This document shows, piece by piece, positions 31,781-44,685 of a DNA stretch of 64,000 nt (positions are counted from its first letter, which is position 1; each line of letters starts with the position of its first letter). The notes under the pieces were generated by a model. That model was not told the origin of the DNA, did not search any database, and saw nothing but the letters and a program-made list of their open reading frames with translations. The DNA is taken from NCBI GenBank assembly GCA_015039365.1, contig WION01000001.1:496001-560000 (forward strand). The letters run 5' to 3'. Origin of the DNA: Amanita rubescens. Lineage: Eukaryota; Basidiomycota; Agaricomycetes; Agaricales; Amanitaceae. The translations under genes and the position numbers were made by a program.

Positions 31781-34700
31781 TCAGAATTTCGGGTGTTGGG
31801 ATTTTGGGGTGACCTTGAATTTATGTAACTTGCTCCACATCTTCTTCCACACTTTGTCTTCTGTCACTTCAGCCTGAGATTGACCACTCTGTGCTCCATT
31901 ATCCAGGAGAATCTTGATAATTTCAGCATTTCCTCCCTGTGATGCAGCTTGCAATGCATTGCCAAACAATCCACCCTGTGCATTCACATTTGCACCTTTG
32001 TCCAAGAGAAGCCTGGCAATGTCAGCATGACCCTCCCATGATGATGCAGCCTGCAATGCATTGCCATATTCTCCACCTTGTGCATTCACATTTGCACCTT
32101 TGTTCAAGAGAAGCATGGCAATTTCAGCATTTCCTCTTAATGATGCAGCTTGCAATGCATTGCCATATTTCCCACCTTCTGCATTCACAATTGCTCCCTT
32201 GTCCAAGAGAAGCCTGGCAATTTCAGCATTTCCTCTCCATGATGCAGCTTGCAATGCATTGCCATATTCTCCACCTTGTGCATTCACATTTGCACCTTTG
32301 TCCAAGAGAAGCCTGACAATTTCAGCATTTCCTCCCCATGATGCAGCTTGCAATGCATTGCCATATTCTCCACCTTTTGCATTCACATTTGCACCTTTAT
32401 CCAACAGAAGCCTGGAAATTTCAGCATTGCCTCTATATGATGCAGCTTGCAATGCATTGCCATATTCTCCACCTTGTGCATTCACATTTGCACCTTTGTC
32501 CAAGAGAAGCCTGGCAATTTTAGCCTGGCCCTCCCATGATGATGCCACAGCCTGCAATGCATTGCCATATTCCCCACCTTGTGCATTCACATCTGCACCT
32601 TTGTCCAAGAGAAGCATGGCAATTTCAGCATTTCCTCCCCATGATGCAGCTTGCAATGCATTGCCAAACCATCCACCCTGTGCATTCACATTTGCACCTT
32701 TTTCCAAGAGAAGCCTGGCAATTTCAGCATTTTCTCCCAATGATACAGCTTGCAATGCATTGCCATATTTCCCACCTTGTGCATTCACAATTGCACCCTT
32801 GTCCAAGAGAAGCCTGGAAATTTCAGCATTTCCTCCCCATGATGCAGCTTGCAATGCATTGCCATATTTCCCACCTTGTGCATTCACATTTGCACCTTTG
32901 TCCAAGAGAAGCTTGGCAATTTCAGCATGACCTCCATATGATGCAGCTTGCAATGCATTACCATATTTCCCACCTTGTGCATTCACATTTGCACCTTTGT
33001 CCAAGAGAAGCTTGGCAATTTCGGCATGACCTCCATATGATGCAGCTTGCAATGCATTGCCATATTTCCCACCTTGTGCATTCACATTTGTGCCTTTGTC
33101 CAAGAGAAGTCTGGCAATCTGAACATGACCTCCCCATGATGCAGCTTGCAATGCATTGCCATATTTCCCACCTTGTGCATTCACATTTGCATCTTTGTCC
33201 AAGAGAAGCCTAACAATACCAATATATCCATTCTCTGATGCAATTTCAACCAGTGCACCATATGCCCAACTCCATTCATTTCTTGTTATTTTCCATTTAT
33301 TGCTTTTGATTGTTGTTTCTATAATGTCTTGCAAGCCAAATAGTGCAGCATAATGGAGTGGTGATGCCCTAGTATATATATTTTCAATTTCTGCAACATC
33401 ATACACTGTTTTCCTCCATCTCATAAAGGCACCATCTTGATCCCATAAAAACCTTTTTGTTAGATCCTGTAGGATTTCATTCTTGTTGCTAAGTTGGTAG
33501 TGATTGGACCAAAATTTAGCTGGATAAGCAAATTTGAAGATGGCATACTGTCCTTCTGACTCAGATTTGAGCAGAATATAACTTAAACAGCAATGTGCAA
33601 TGGCAGCATGTCCTAATTGTACATCAGACAAAGCAATTTGTCTTGGTTTGTGCAGGAAATACTCCTTCACTGATGCATGTGCCAGTTGAACTTTGTTGTC
33701 AACTGTCTTTATTACAAGACTGGAGCACATATGTATTACATCATCAGGATGGGCCAATCCCAAGTTGGAATCAAAGTTGCCACTGGAAGCATCAAATGTC
33801 ACAACAATGGCTAATTCCTCAAGTCTTAGAGGCCTCATCCCAAACATCAGCCATTGTAGAATAACTTTTGCAAATGATATCTGTTTTCCATCAATTCTCT
33901 GAAGTATTTGATCATATGTGGTTTCTAGATCCTTTGGAAGACTTTTCAGTGTCTCCATGAGCACTTTCTGGCTTGGACAGTGCTTTAGCTCTTCAATTTG
34001 GCATGCAACCCAGCGGAACCTGCTCAAGTACTTTAACTCCTTCTTTATCATAAAGACACATGGTTATACATACATTCCATTAGCACCACTGATGAGTGAA
34101 CCCTTTATGACCTGTTGTATTTCAGGACTCCATCTTTTTAATCTGCCATCATTTTCAACAGCTGAATTGATGTAGGATATGATGTCAGAGCCAACTAATT
34201 CTGCAGACAAGGGCAGTTCTGTTGGGACCAATTCTTCCATGTTCATTATGATATCTTGCTCCCTCCTGCTGGTCACCAAGAGGTGAAAATGTGGCAATTC
34301 CCACTTGTGAATAACTTTAATCACTGTATCAAATAACTTGTGATAATCATCATCACATTCATCCAAAGCATCAATGACCACATAAGTTTGTCCAAAGCCT
34401 TGCAGAAGCTCCAAAAGCAAAGTGAGAAGTTCATCCTTTGTTGGGAGAGATAATTTGTCATGTTTGTTATACAGTTTGTCCATGGAGAGATAATTGTTGG
34501 ACTTGGCTGTAAGATTCAAGACCAAAGATGAAATAAGACTTCTGGAACTCTGCTTTGCCTTGTCATTGATGTCAAAATAGAAATAAGCCAAACAAGTTTC
34601 AGGCTGAGCCTGCACAATGGCTTTGATATCCTCAATGATGGTGGAACTATCCTTACTTTGAGCAATTATATATGAGTAAAACAAGGTGATACTAACCAAA

Positions 34701-34985
34701 TGAGTGTTTTTCCACAACCAGCTACCAATTGCACTTGAGATACAACCCATATTCATTTGTGATCTCACTCACAAATGCCATTGATCCACATAAAAGAGTT
34801 GAATTGTTCTTTCCATTTGATATACCTCTCATCCCCAAGAAGCCATTGACCAGAGCCTTGTAAGTGCTTCTCTCTAGCATTGTTATGGCTAACTGATGGG
34901 TCAGGCACATTCAACCACTTTTTGAACTTTGCTGAGGAAGGTACATATGTTGAAGCAATGCAGAAATTGAGGCTGTAGACAACAA
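31781..34985 (-). CDS. NACHT-ankyrin STAND protein, copy 1
   Basis: Minus-strand gene. N-terminal exon: WLNVPDPSVSHNNAREKHLQ and FMWINGI, then across a GTGAGT intron the P-loop exon SGCGKTLI (34697-34721), then across another intron STIIEDIKAIVQ. NACHT features: YFYFDINDKAKQSS, Walker B YVVIDALDECDDD, and LLVTSRREQDI. An intron near 34077-34011 (GTATGT) leads into FRWVACQIEELKHCP and a winged-helix-like part. Then come two divergent and about 13 nearly identical ankyrin repeats (LLLDKGANVNAQGGKYGNALQAA type), ending VTPKSQHPKF. STAND NTPases of this form sense ligands and trigger responses, in fungi often heterokaryon incompatibility or defence; the role here is inferred. Compared with copy 2 the first exon has a 4-base insertion, so the true start is unclear. 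Confidence 0.82.
31860..33230 (-). repeat. Tandem ankyrin-repeat DNA, about 13 units
   Basis: Units of 99 bases (33 codons; two carry one extra codon) that are nearly identical at DNA level, especially AATGCATTGCCATAT and TTTGTCCAAGAGAAGCCTGG on the plus strand. DNA-level identity this high points to recent unit duplication or gene conversion. Confidence 0.9.
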
Positions 34986-37573
34986 ACCAAGAAGCTCTTC
35001 AGCATTTACTACACAAGCACTTTAGCATAGTCATCCTTTCAATCATGAGATATCTCATACTGTTTATGACATTGATATTGTTTGTAGTTTCATGTTTCTA
35101 AGTTGAAAAAGATCCACATTTGCAAATTGCAATGGAACTTTGAGCAGAACTGAACACGCACTATATAGTCATGACCAACATCAATAAGAGTACTTTCCTT
35201 GATATTGATGACCATGCTGGTAAATGCAGTGATAGTACAAGATCAAGATACACTGATGATTGTGTCACAGTATCGCATCACATTTTCCACGATCTGGCAT
35301 CTCCCGAGTACCAATCGCGACTCGAGCCACAACACGAGCTCCGCAGGGAGATTCGGCCTCGGGCTCGATTGGATGAAAGCTGACGTGGCCCCTGCTAGGC
35401 TCCCAAGTCCGTTTCTCCGAGTCTACATCCGTCCTGCTTACAACCGCACTGACCTTTCTCTGTTAGAAGCGCCACCGGGATCACCCCGCCGACGCCCTCA
35501 AACTTAACAATGTCCCCCGTCACACCACACGCTCTGGGATTCACCCTCAAGCTCGTCGATATTCGAGAAAATAGTCGCGATGTTTGGATGATATCCGGGT
35601 ACTCCCCATCTATCCACGTCTAACAATAGTAGCTCACCACGAGCGCCAGAACTCGTCGAGAATGGCCCGTGGACAACTTCTGGCTGATGTGCTATGCGTC
35701 CTACGAATTGTCAATGGACCCAACCTAGGTCTCGTGCACATCGCGTTGTCGCTATAGTGAATGCCTACGTCGATGAATAAGAACGTCGGAAGCGTGAAAG
35801 GAAGCAGGAAAGAGGATCGAAGAAGATTCCCGCCATCTCTAGTCTTCATTGCGCCACCTACTTCGAAAACGACTCTCCGACCCCGAGTCCGTCTTGGTCC
35901 CACCACCCGCAATCCCAACTACAGCCTCAACCTCAGGTGCCCATATCCGCCTCAAAACTTACCTCCCTTTACATAATGCTGCCTAAATTCCAAGATCGTT
36001 AGCGGATGGGCCGCGTTCAAAGTTGTTTGTTCTGCTTCTTTCAGTCCTATTCCAAAATATGGATAATATGGATACCAACAAAGAAACAGAGGGTGACTCG
36101 GTCGGTCGCATTGATCGAGATGCGCTCCTGTTGTTTCCCCCTAGGAACACATGCAGGTCTTTTTTTTTACACAAATACTGTCTTCGTTTCCTGAGGCTTG
36201 GAGTATCGTATAACAAACGTGATTATAGGAAATAGGAATATGAAGGCCAAACGCTACAAATACAAATTTATAGATTTCGTCATTTATTTTTGCATAGGGA
36301 ACGATAGAGAATGTTAGCGTATAAAGCCGGACTACAATATGGGTGAAAAACGACGAGAGAATTTACTATAAAAGAAAAAGTGGCAATCTTAGCCGGGATC
36401 ACGAAGGCAAGATGTTGTGCGCTGTCGCCCCGAGACCAGTGAAAACCAGTCCTGCTATAATTCAGGACGGCACGCCGCTTCTCTCGGCTGGTGGATTAAA
36501 CAGGATCTCATATCAGGAATTGATGGTCGGGCAACCACGATGTATATAATATTGATACTACCGCAGGAGGCTACGGCGGTCTGGGTGATGGATGGGCGCA
36601 GGGTACGGATAAGAACGTTGGCAGCCTGCGGAACTGAATCAGCCCGTGCATATATATGTATATAGGTTGGAATTTGAAAGAATGGCAGTCTCACCTTCGT
36701 CAGCCGTCCACATCCCTTGTCTTCCAACGTACGTACGCCCGCACACCTCATTGCCGCTTCTGAGAGGGGTTATGTTCAGCCGTAGTTGATGCATTTGCCA
36801 ATCGTAGCGAAAGGAGAACCTTCGATTGACAGTTTGTTATACTCGGGTCCACCTTTGAGTGTATACAAGTAGAGGCCCCGGCAGCGCTCATGGTGGGACC
36901 GAGTAACAGCGCCGTTGTGGCAAAGCGTGACCCTCGTACGGAATGATATTGTCAATACATCATATTGAGGGTTTGAAGGTCTGTCGGCGATATTCATGTC
37001 GGAAATTGGACACGGGCTGAGCTGATCTAAATCGATGGGCTTTCCGAGTCATTCAAATCATAAGTGAGACCTACGCATGGCGCTTTGAGTCTGTCCATAG
37101 TTTTCGTGGCTCCTCCGCATCTGAGATGTTCCTCCTCTCGTTGCGCTGTACCGATTACCACCCCAGTGGATGGGTTACGGTCCCTTTGCGTGTAGGGCCA
37201 CTGGACCAGCGGCGCTAGGTCGGCGTTCGAAATTGGCATAGGCTGAAGTGAAATATTCATATATGCCCACCAGCATCTGTCAAACGAAAGCCTTGTCGAT
37301 TAACTAGGTCACAAAAATGGACAAACTACGCACTAGAGCCAAGAAAAACCATCGATTTGATTGACATTGACGGTAGACGATCAATAGCGTGCTGAGATAT
37401 GATACGCATGCAGGATTCGTAGGAAGGGTCAAGATGGATGATGAACTACATTTGAGCATGACTGGGGGACCACCTTAGAGGAAGCTTTGTCTCGTTCGTA
37501 GATCTACGGAAAGGAACTGACGCCGGATCAACGTTTCGGGTAATCCAATACCGACAACCGCTAAACTGTCCCG
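34986..37573. other. Long spacer between the two duplicated units
   Basis: About 2.6 kb. The part up to about 35625 is homologous to 42565-43220 and so belongs to the duplicated unit; it includes ATATTCGAGAAA and GGGTACTCCCCATCTATCCA in both. From 35630 to 37570 I see only short open frames on both strands, no domains and no paralogues. Confidence 0.5.
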
Positions 37574-38926
37574 GCCACCAAGTCGCGCCAACGTCGCAGA
37601 GTGTTGGATATCCTCACTTCCCTCTCTCGTCACTACACGAATGAATGCACTCGTTCATCCCAAGACTGCTGCGCATCCCTCGTCGGTGACCGGTCACCCA
37701 TCCGAATCCTGGCTCTACAAGCTCTTTGCCCCCGACGACCAACACCCCCTCAACAAACGCACCCACCCTCGATATCCGCCCAGCGACCACAAATGCTACT
37801 TTACCATCAACCTCCACAACTCGTTCGACATCATTCCGGACCTCTTTTTAGAGTCGCGTCCGTACTAGGTTAACCGAACGTCTACGAAAACGGTTCCACC
37901 GACCAAACCAAAGCCCTCTTCCGCATCTTCGACGCCCTCACTAAATCCGTTGGTCTAGTACGTGTCGCCATCAGAACATCCATGCGGACGCGCGGGGCAT
38001 TTAACCACCGAATCGAGTTCCTCGCCTCGCTGAAATCCGTAACGCTGCTTTCGGCCCCCTCCACAGCCTTCACGATTCTGAAGATGAATACTTTGAAACG
38101 ATCATTTTCATGAACGACGTTCTTCCCTGCGTCGACGACCTCCTCGAGCTTATCTGGCAAATCAGACGGAACAACGCCGGGATCACTTGTGCAACCAATT
38201 ACATGTACCACGATGAAATTTCCGCTCCCGTATTTTACGATAACTGGGTTGCGAGGGATATCAACGGGACGGCGTTGGAAAATGCGCCTTTTGAAAAGAT
38301 CTTTCATCATTCAGAGTCGGCGCAGAGGTTCCAACGTCATCTTCCCGTTCAAGTCCAATCCTGCTGGAACGGGATCGCGATATTGGATTCGAAACCGTTT
38401 TATTCACCTCCTCAGGTTAGGTTTCGTATGGCTCGGATCACAGAGGGCGAGTGCAGTGCGAGCGAGTGTAGTTGGATTTGCAATGATTATTGGGAAGCTG
38501 GGTATAGTCGAATTATGATGGTTCCTAGAGTCAAATTGGCCTATGATAGCGTGCGTGTAACGATTCTCTCGTATCTTTTTTTCACGTGTTCACACAGAGT
38601 GTTTGATATTATTCACCCCGCGCGGAGAAATTTGACTGCGATAAGGGGGTATAAGCGATTGGGAGGTTTACCGGACGATCCGAGAACGGATCCGCAAGAT
38701 CGCTCTTGGTTTGGACCTCATGATAGGTTGTTTACGGAGGAGGAAAGTGAGCCGTTGGACTTTAGACCTGGTCCGGACTATGTATGGTGTTGGGGATGGG
38801 ATGGCGCGGGTGATTTGGAAGGTCCAGATGTCGATCCGATATGGGAGAGGATGTCGAACAGGTCGTCGAGGCCGGAAGCTGTCCTCGTTCGTCATGACTC
38901 ATGATAGGAGTATACCTTTCTTATGA
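37574..38926 (+). pseudogene. GT69 glycosyltransferase, copy 2, broken
   Basis: The 5' end including the membrane span is missing; homology begins at about 37574 (CCACCAAGTCGCGCC). There is a 27-base deletion flanked by CAAC after 37588. Further small deletions (about 10 bases at 37850, and at 37870-37890) shift the frame and remove FATIFRV and part of NVYVSIYENG. From 38110 the frame is open again, with FMNDVLPCVDDLLELI and DYWEAGYSRIMMVPRVK. The 3' intron acceptor has lost two bases (CACACAG-AGTG against CACACAG-AAAGTG). With the intron retained the frame continues to 38904, so splicing may no longer be used. A 7-base duplication (TCATGAC type) truncates the C-terminus. Confidence 0.85.
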
Positions 38927-39353
38927 GGTCGTCGTAGTGAAGATGTAATACTCTCGCGAGTTAGCTACTGCAACATTGCACTGTCCACCCGGTTTAATAA
39001 TATAATTAGCAGCGGACTACAGGGAAAATCAATGTTGACAGTTCTATCAATTGCTGAGTGGGTTGAAGTCACTAATCAATACACATCAGTATCTGACAAT
39101 GTCACATAGGCAACTTGGAAGAGATCACCAAACACTGCACTGGCAAAACACTCAAGCAATACAAGTGATTTGGGGTATGAGTCAAGTAGAGAGGAGTCCT
39201 CTCTACTTGAATACCCCGTTCAACCTCAGAATAAAAAGAAGTTTGCATAACTGTAACTACTTTACAACAACTGGAATTTAGCAGTTCTGCTTGATCACCT
39301 TTCCAACATTCATAAGTTGCAACTATTGCGGCCAGTCCCTTGCCAAAGAGGCA
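38927..39353. other. Spacer, homologous to 31408-31780
   Basis: Duplicated intergenic DNA with a few indels, for example an extra segment at 39178-39220. No gene seen. Confidence 0.55.
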
Positions 39354-42300
39354 TCAGAATTTCAAGTGTGGGGGTTTTGGGGTGACCTTGAATTTATGTA
39401 ACTTGTTCCACATCTTCTTCCACACTTTGTCTTCTGTCACTTCAGATTGACCACTCTGTGCTCCATTATCCAAGAGAATCTTGATAATTTCAGGATTTCT
39501 TCCCTGTGATGCAGCTTGCAATGCATTGCCATATTTCCCACCTTCTGCATTCACAATTGCACCCTTGTCCAAGAGAAGCATGGCAATTTCAGCATTTCCT
39601 CCCCATGATGCAGCTTGCAATGCATTGCCATATTCCCCACCTTGAGCATTCACATCTGCACCTTTGTCCAAGAGAAGCCTGGCAATTTTAGCATGACCCC
39701 CCCATGATGATGCAGCCTGCAATGCATTGCCATGTTTCCCACCTTGTGCATTCACATCTGCACCTTTGTCCAAGAGAAGCCTGGCAATTTTAGCATGACC
39801 TCCATATGATGCAGCTTGCAATGCATTGCCATATTCCCCACCTTGTGCATTCACATTTGCACCTTTGTCCAAGAGAAGCCTGGCAATTTTAACATGACCT
39901 TCATATGATGCAGCTTGCAATGCATTGCCATATTCTCCACCTTCTGCATTCACAATTGCACCCTTGTCCAAGAGAAGCCTGGAAATTTCAGCATTTCCTC
40001 CCCATGATGCAGCTTGCAAGCATTGCCGTACGTCCCACCTTGTGCATTCACATTTGCACCTTTCTCCAAGAGAAGCCTGGCAATTTCAGCATTTCTTCCC
40101 GGTGATGCAGCTTGCAATGCATTGCCACACTGCCCACCTTGTGCATTCACATTTGCACCTTTGTCCAAGAGAAGCCTGGCAATTTCAGCATTTTCTCCCC
40201 GTGATGCAGCTTGCAATGCATTGCCATATTGCCCACCTTCAGCATTCACATTTGCACCCTTGTCCAAGAGAAGCCTGGCAATTTCAGCATTTCCTCTTAA
40301 TGATGCAGATTGCAATGCATTGCCATATTGCCCACCTTGTGCATTCACATTTGCACCTTTGTCCAAGAGAAGCCTGGCAATTTCAGCATTTCCTCCCTGC
40401 GATGCAGCTTGCAACGCATTGCCATATTGCCCACCTTGTGCATTCACATCTGCACCTTTGTCCAAGAGAAGCCTGGCAATTTCAGCATTTCCTCCCCATG
40501 ATGCAGCTTGCAATGCATTGCCATATTGCACACCTTGTGCATTCACATTTGCACCTTTGTCCAAGAGAAGCCTGGCAATTTCAGCATCACCTCTATATGA
40601 TACAGCTTGCAATGCATTGCCATATTCTCCACCTTGTGCATCCACATTTGCACCTTTGTCCAAGAGAAGCCTGGCAATTTCAACATGACCTTCCCATGAT
40701 GCAGCCTGCAATGCATTGCCATATTGCACACCTTTTGCATTGACTTTGGCACCTTTACCCAAGAGAAGCCTAACAATACCAATATATCCTTTCTCTGATG
40801 CAATTTCAACCAGTTCACCATATGCCCAACTCCATTCATTTCTTGTCATTTTCCATTTATTGCTTTTAATTGTTGTTTCTATAATGTCTTGCAAGCCAAA
40901 TAGTGCAGCATAATGGAGTGGTGATGCCCTAGTATATATATTTTCAATCTCTGCAACATCATACACTGTTTCCCTCCATTTCATAAAGGCACCATCTTGA
41001 TCCCATAAAAATCCTTTTGCTAGATCCTGTAGAATTTCATTCTTGTTGCTAAGTTGGTAGTGATTGGACCAGAATGCAGCTGGATAATCAAATATGAAGA
41101 TAGTATGCTGTCCATCAGGCTCAGATTGGAGCAGCATATAACTCAAACAGCAATGTGCAATGGCAGCATGTCCTAATTGTACATCAGACAAAGCAATTTG
41201 CCTTGGTTTGTGGAGGAAATACTCCTTCACAGATGCATGTGCCAGTTGAACTTTGTTGTCAGCTGTCTTTATTACAAGACTGGAGCACATATGTACTACA
41301 TCATCAGGATGGGCCAATCCAAAGTTGGAATCAAAGTTGCCACTGGAAGCATCAAATGTCACAACAATGGCTAATTCCTCAAGTCTCAGAGGCCTCATCC
41401 CAAACATCAACCATCGTAAAATAACTTTTGCAAATGGTACCTGTTTTTCATCAATTCTCTGGAGTATTTGATCATATGTGGTTTCCAGATCCTTTGGAAG
41501 GCTTTTCAGTGTCTCCATCAGCACTTTCTGGCTTGGACAGTGCTTTAGCTCTTCAATTTGGCATGCAACCCAGCAGAACCTGCTCAATTACTTTACTAAC
41601 TCCTTTATCATAAAGACACATGGTTATACATACATTCCATTAGCACCACTGATTAGCAAATTCTTTATGATCTGTTGTATTTCAGGACTCCATCTTTTTA
41701 ATCTGCCATCATTTTTAACAGCTGAATTGATGTAGGATTTGATGTCAGAGCCAACTAATTCTGCAGACAAGTGCAGTTCTGTTGGGACCAATTCTTCCAT
41801 GTTCATTATGATATCTTGCTCCCTCCTGCTGGTCACCAAGAGGTGAAAATGTGGCAATTGCCACTTGTGGATAACTTTGATCACTGTATCAAATAACTTG
41901 CAATAATCATCATCACATTCATCCAAAGCATCAATGACCACATAAGTTTGTCCAAAGCCTTGCAAAAGCTCCAAAAGCAAAGTGAGAAGTTCATTCTTTG
42001 TTGGGAGAGATAATTTGTCATGCTTGTTATACAGTTTGTCCATGGGGAGATAATTGTTGGACTTGGCTGTAAGATTCAAGACTAAAGATGAAATAAGACT
42101 TCTGGAACTCTGTTTTGCCTTGTCATTGATGTCAAAATAGAAATAAGCCAAACCAGTTTCAGGCTGAGCCTCCACAATGGCTTTGATATCCTCAATGATG
42201 GTGGAACTATCCATATTTTAAGCAATTATATATGAGTAAAACAAGGTGATACTAACCAAATGAGTGTTTTTCCACAACCAGCTACCAATTGTACTTGAGA

Positions 42301-42564
42301 TACAACCAATATTGATTTGTTGTGATCCCACTCACAAATGCCATTGATCCACATGAAAGAGTTGGATTGTTCTTTCCATTTGATATACCTCTTATCCCCA
42401 AGGAGCCACTGACCAGAGCCTTGTAAGTGCTTCTCTCTAGCATTGTTATGGCTAACTGATGGGTCAGGCACATTCAGCCACTTTTTTAACTTTGCTGAGG
42501 AAGGCACGTTGAAGTAATGCAGAAATTGAGGCTGTATACAACAAACCAAGAAGCTCTTCAGCAT
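39354..42564 (-). pseudogene. NACHT-ankyrin STAND protein, copy 2, with a frameshift
   Basis: Same architecture as copy 1. The first exon is open from 42564 (MLKSFLVCCIQPQFLHYF, then WLNVPDPSVSHNNA). P-loop exon SGCGKTLI lies at 42257-42281, Walker B YVVIDALDECDDD and LLVTSRREQDI in 42214-41624, and an intron precedes FCWVACQIEELKHCP. About 13 ankyrin units follow. At about 40018 one base is missing (TGCAAGCATTGCC where other units have TGCAATGCATTGCC), shifting the frame inside the eighth unit; the remaining five units and the C-terminus VTPKPPHLKF are open in the other frame. If the deletion is real, the protein ends early but keeps its NACHT domain and seven repeats. A sequencing or assembly error is possible. 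Confidence 0.8.
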
Positions 42565-44685
42565 TTACTACACAAACACTTTAGCATAATCATCCTTTCA
42601 ATCATGAGATATCTCAGGCTCATACTGTTTATGACAATGTTTGTAGTTTCATGTTTCTAAGTTGAAAAAGGAAAAGATCCACATTTGCAAATTGCAATGG
42701 AATGAGCACAACTGAACACGCACTATATAGTCACGACCAACATCAATAAAAGTACTTTCCTTGATATTGATATCCATGCAGTGATAGTATAAGATCAAGA
42801 TTCACTGATGATTGTGTCACAGTATCGCATCACATTTTCCACGACCTGGCATCTCCCGAGTACCGAATCGCGACTCGAGCCATAACACGAGCCATGACGC
42901 TTCCAAACTTTACAAGTTAGATACCAACACCTGGGCTTATCCGCTGGTTTTTCATCGCTTCCAATGCGGGGAAATTCGGCCTCAGGCTTGATTGGATGAA
43001 CGCTGCAGCATGCTGACGTGGTCCTCGCAAGTCCGTTCCTCTGCATTCGTTCTACTTACAACCACACTGACCTTTCTCTGTTAGAAGCGCCACCCAAATC
43101 ACCTATGATCTCTTCCCCGCCGATGCCCTCTAACTCCCCGTCAGACCACACGCTCTGACGTTGATATTCGAGAAATTAGTCCTGCGACGTTTTGATGATA
43201 TTCGGGTACTCCCCATCTATCCATTCAGATGTCGGTCCGCTATGGGAACGGATACCGAACAGGTCGTCGAGTCGTTCGATAGGAGTACTATGCCATTCCT
43301 ATGAATCACCACGATGTTGCACTTTTTTTGCTCTGTCCATCCCGCGGTTTTGAAGCCATCGATCTCTAAATTCTAATTCTAATTCTATGCTACTTTAAAC
43401 GGGCGTTTTGATGTTACCTCTCGTCGAATGTGTTTTGTCAAGGACTGTGGGTGCGTATGAGCCTTGATCGTGAGCACTTAGAGATCGAAAAGAGTAAACA
43501 GATGAACGTACAATCGGGCTAGCAAAAACGCTGTACTGAGCAGACTCGCAGGGAGGCCAAAGATGAACGCAATTAACGTGGTGGACGCTAGCGTTCGCTT
43601 TCTTGGGACGAAAGTGTGGGCTTGAATCGAACTTGTACATAACTATAACGTCGAGACTCGAATCCCTTCTTCATCTCGTACATCGTGGTGTGTGCGGGCG
43701 TAGAACTCGCCCTTCAAATACTAACAGATCGACCATTATATTGTCAACCAGTCCATGGAGACTAGATCGAGGATAGTATAGCGCATATATATGCAAGCTG
43801 GCAAGCAGTAGTAACTAGTACTATTAGTAACTTTGTGTCCATCCGAGAGATTGGTTTCGATACCTGCTGCCACTCGTCTACCGTCGACTCCCATCCTTAT
43901 TTAATCTCGTCCGGTACCTCCAGCGCGTAGCCTTTGGCATGCGGGGGACAACAGCATATACAAGCGCATAGACACATCGCACATGGGAGTTTTTTGGTAT
44001 AGTATGGCATGTGAGCGCTGTGACTAGTTGACTCGGAGTACTTGAGCTGTCGGGTGATGGTAAGCGGGCCGTATTTGTTCCGAGGCCATCTGGATTCCTC
44101 CATTCACTTCTGCAGCTAACCGCTAAACTCTTCCGCCACTCTCTCTCCCTCCGAGTTTCCTGTGGTTTCCTGTGAAACATGGGAATAAATCTGTGGGCCA
44201 TTTGCATCCTGAACGAACAACCTTACGGATCAGCCGAGCTGGACGACCTCCCTCTAGCCAAAGAGATGATCCAGCTCCGCCGCCATTCTTTCCGATGGAC
44301 ACCAACTACTCGCGAACAAAGACGAATTTGTCTGCAAAAACCAACTTCGTTCCACTCTGCTCACCGCTAACCACGTCTTCTGTCTATCCTAGCAAACTCA
44401 ACCAGACGGGCATTCATGACTGGCATATTGGAACTCGGGGATTTAGTTATGGACTAGGGAATTTTCCCTTATATGGGAGACGGTGGATGGTCGTAGCATT
44501 GAAAGCACTAGGGGTTGATACAGACACGTCGGAGACTCACTGGTATGTTTTTATTTCCCGTCCGGTTCGATACGGCTAACAACCGATATCCAGAACTCGA
44601 AAAAGGGAACGAAAGACATCCTACAGCATATTTGATGGTGAGAGAAGACTGGATCTGGAATATTGCCCCGTTAAGTATTCCCTGC
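42565..44685. other. Spacer between NACHT-ankyrin copy 2 and GT69 copy 3
   Basis: The first about 650 bases match the spacer after copy 1. A GT69 3' relic lies at 43226-43303. The rest (43310-44685) holds only short frames without recognisable domains. Confidence 0.5.
43226..43303 (+). pseudogene. Relic of a GT69 gene 3' end
   Basis: CAGATGTCGGTCCGCTATGG and the following CGAACAGGTCGTCGAG resemble the last exon of the GT69 genes (for example 46160-46250), ending with a shortened GATAGGAGTA-CC-ATTCCTATGA. It marks a further lost GT69 copy or an exchange between copies. Confidence 0.7.

Noticed and set aside
31939..33213. Long plus-strand open frames of up to 289 codons opposite the ankyrin repeats
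   Set aside because: They are mirror frames of the minus-strand repeat units: the 99-base period keeps several frames open, and the peptides (HCHILHLVHSHLHLCPREA type) are low-complexity repeats without a fold.
34011..34077. Stop between the NACHT and ankyrin parts of copy 1 as a gene break
   Set aside because: A GTATGT...CAG intron removes it and joins ANGM to FRWVAC in frame; the same intron is present in copy 2.
39506..40743. Similar long plus-strand frames opposite NACHT-ankyrin copy 2
   Set aside because: Same reason: antisense shadows of the ankyrin units.
44515..44685. Longer N-terminus for GT69 copy 3
   Set aside because: The 57 upstream codons are not conserved in copy 1, whereas the ATG at 44686 matches its start and gives the expected tail plus membrane span.
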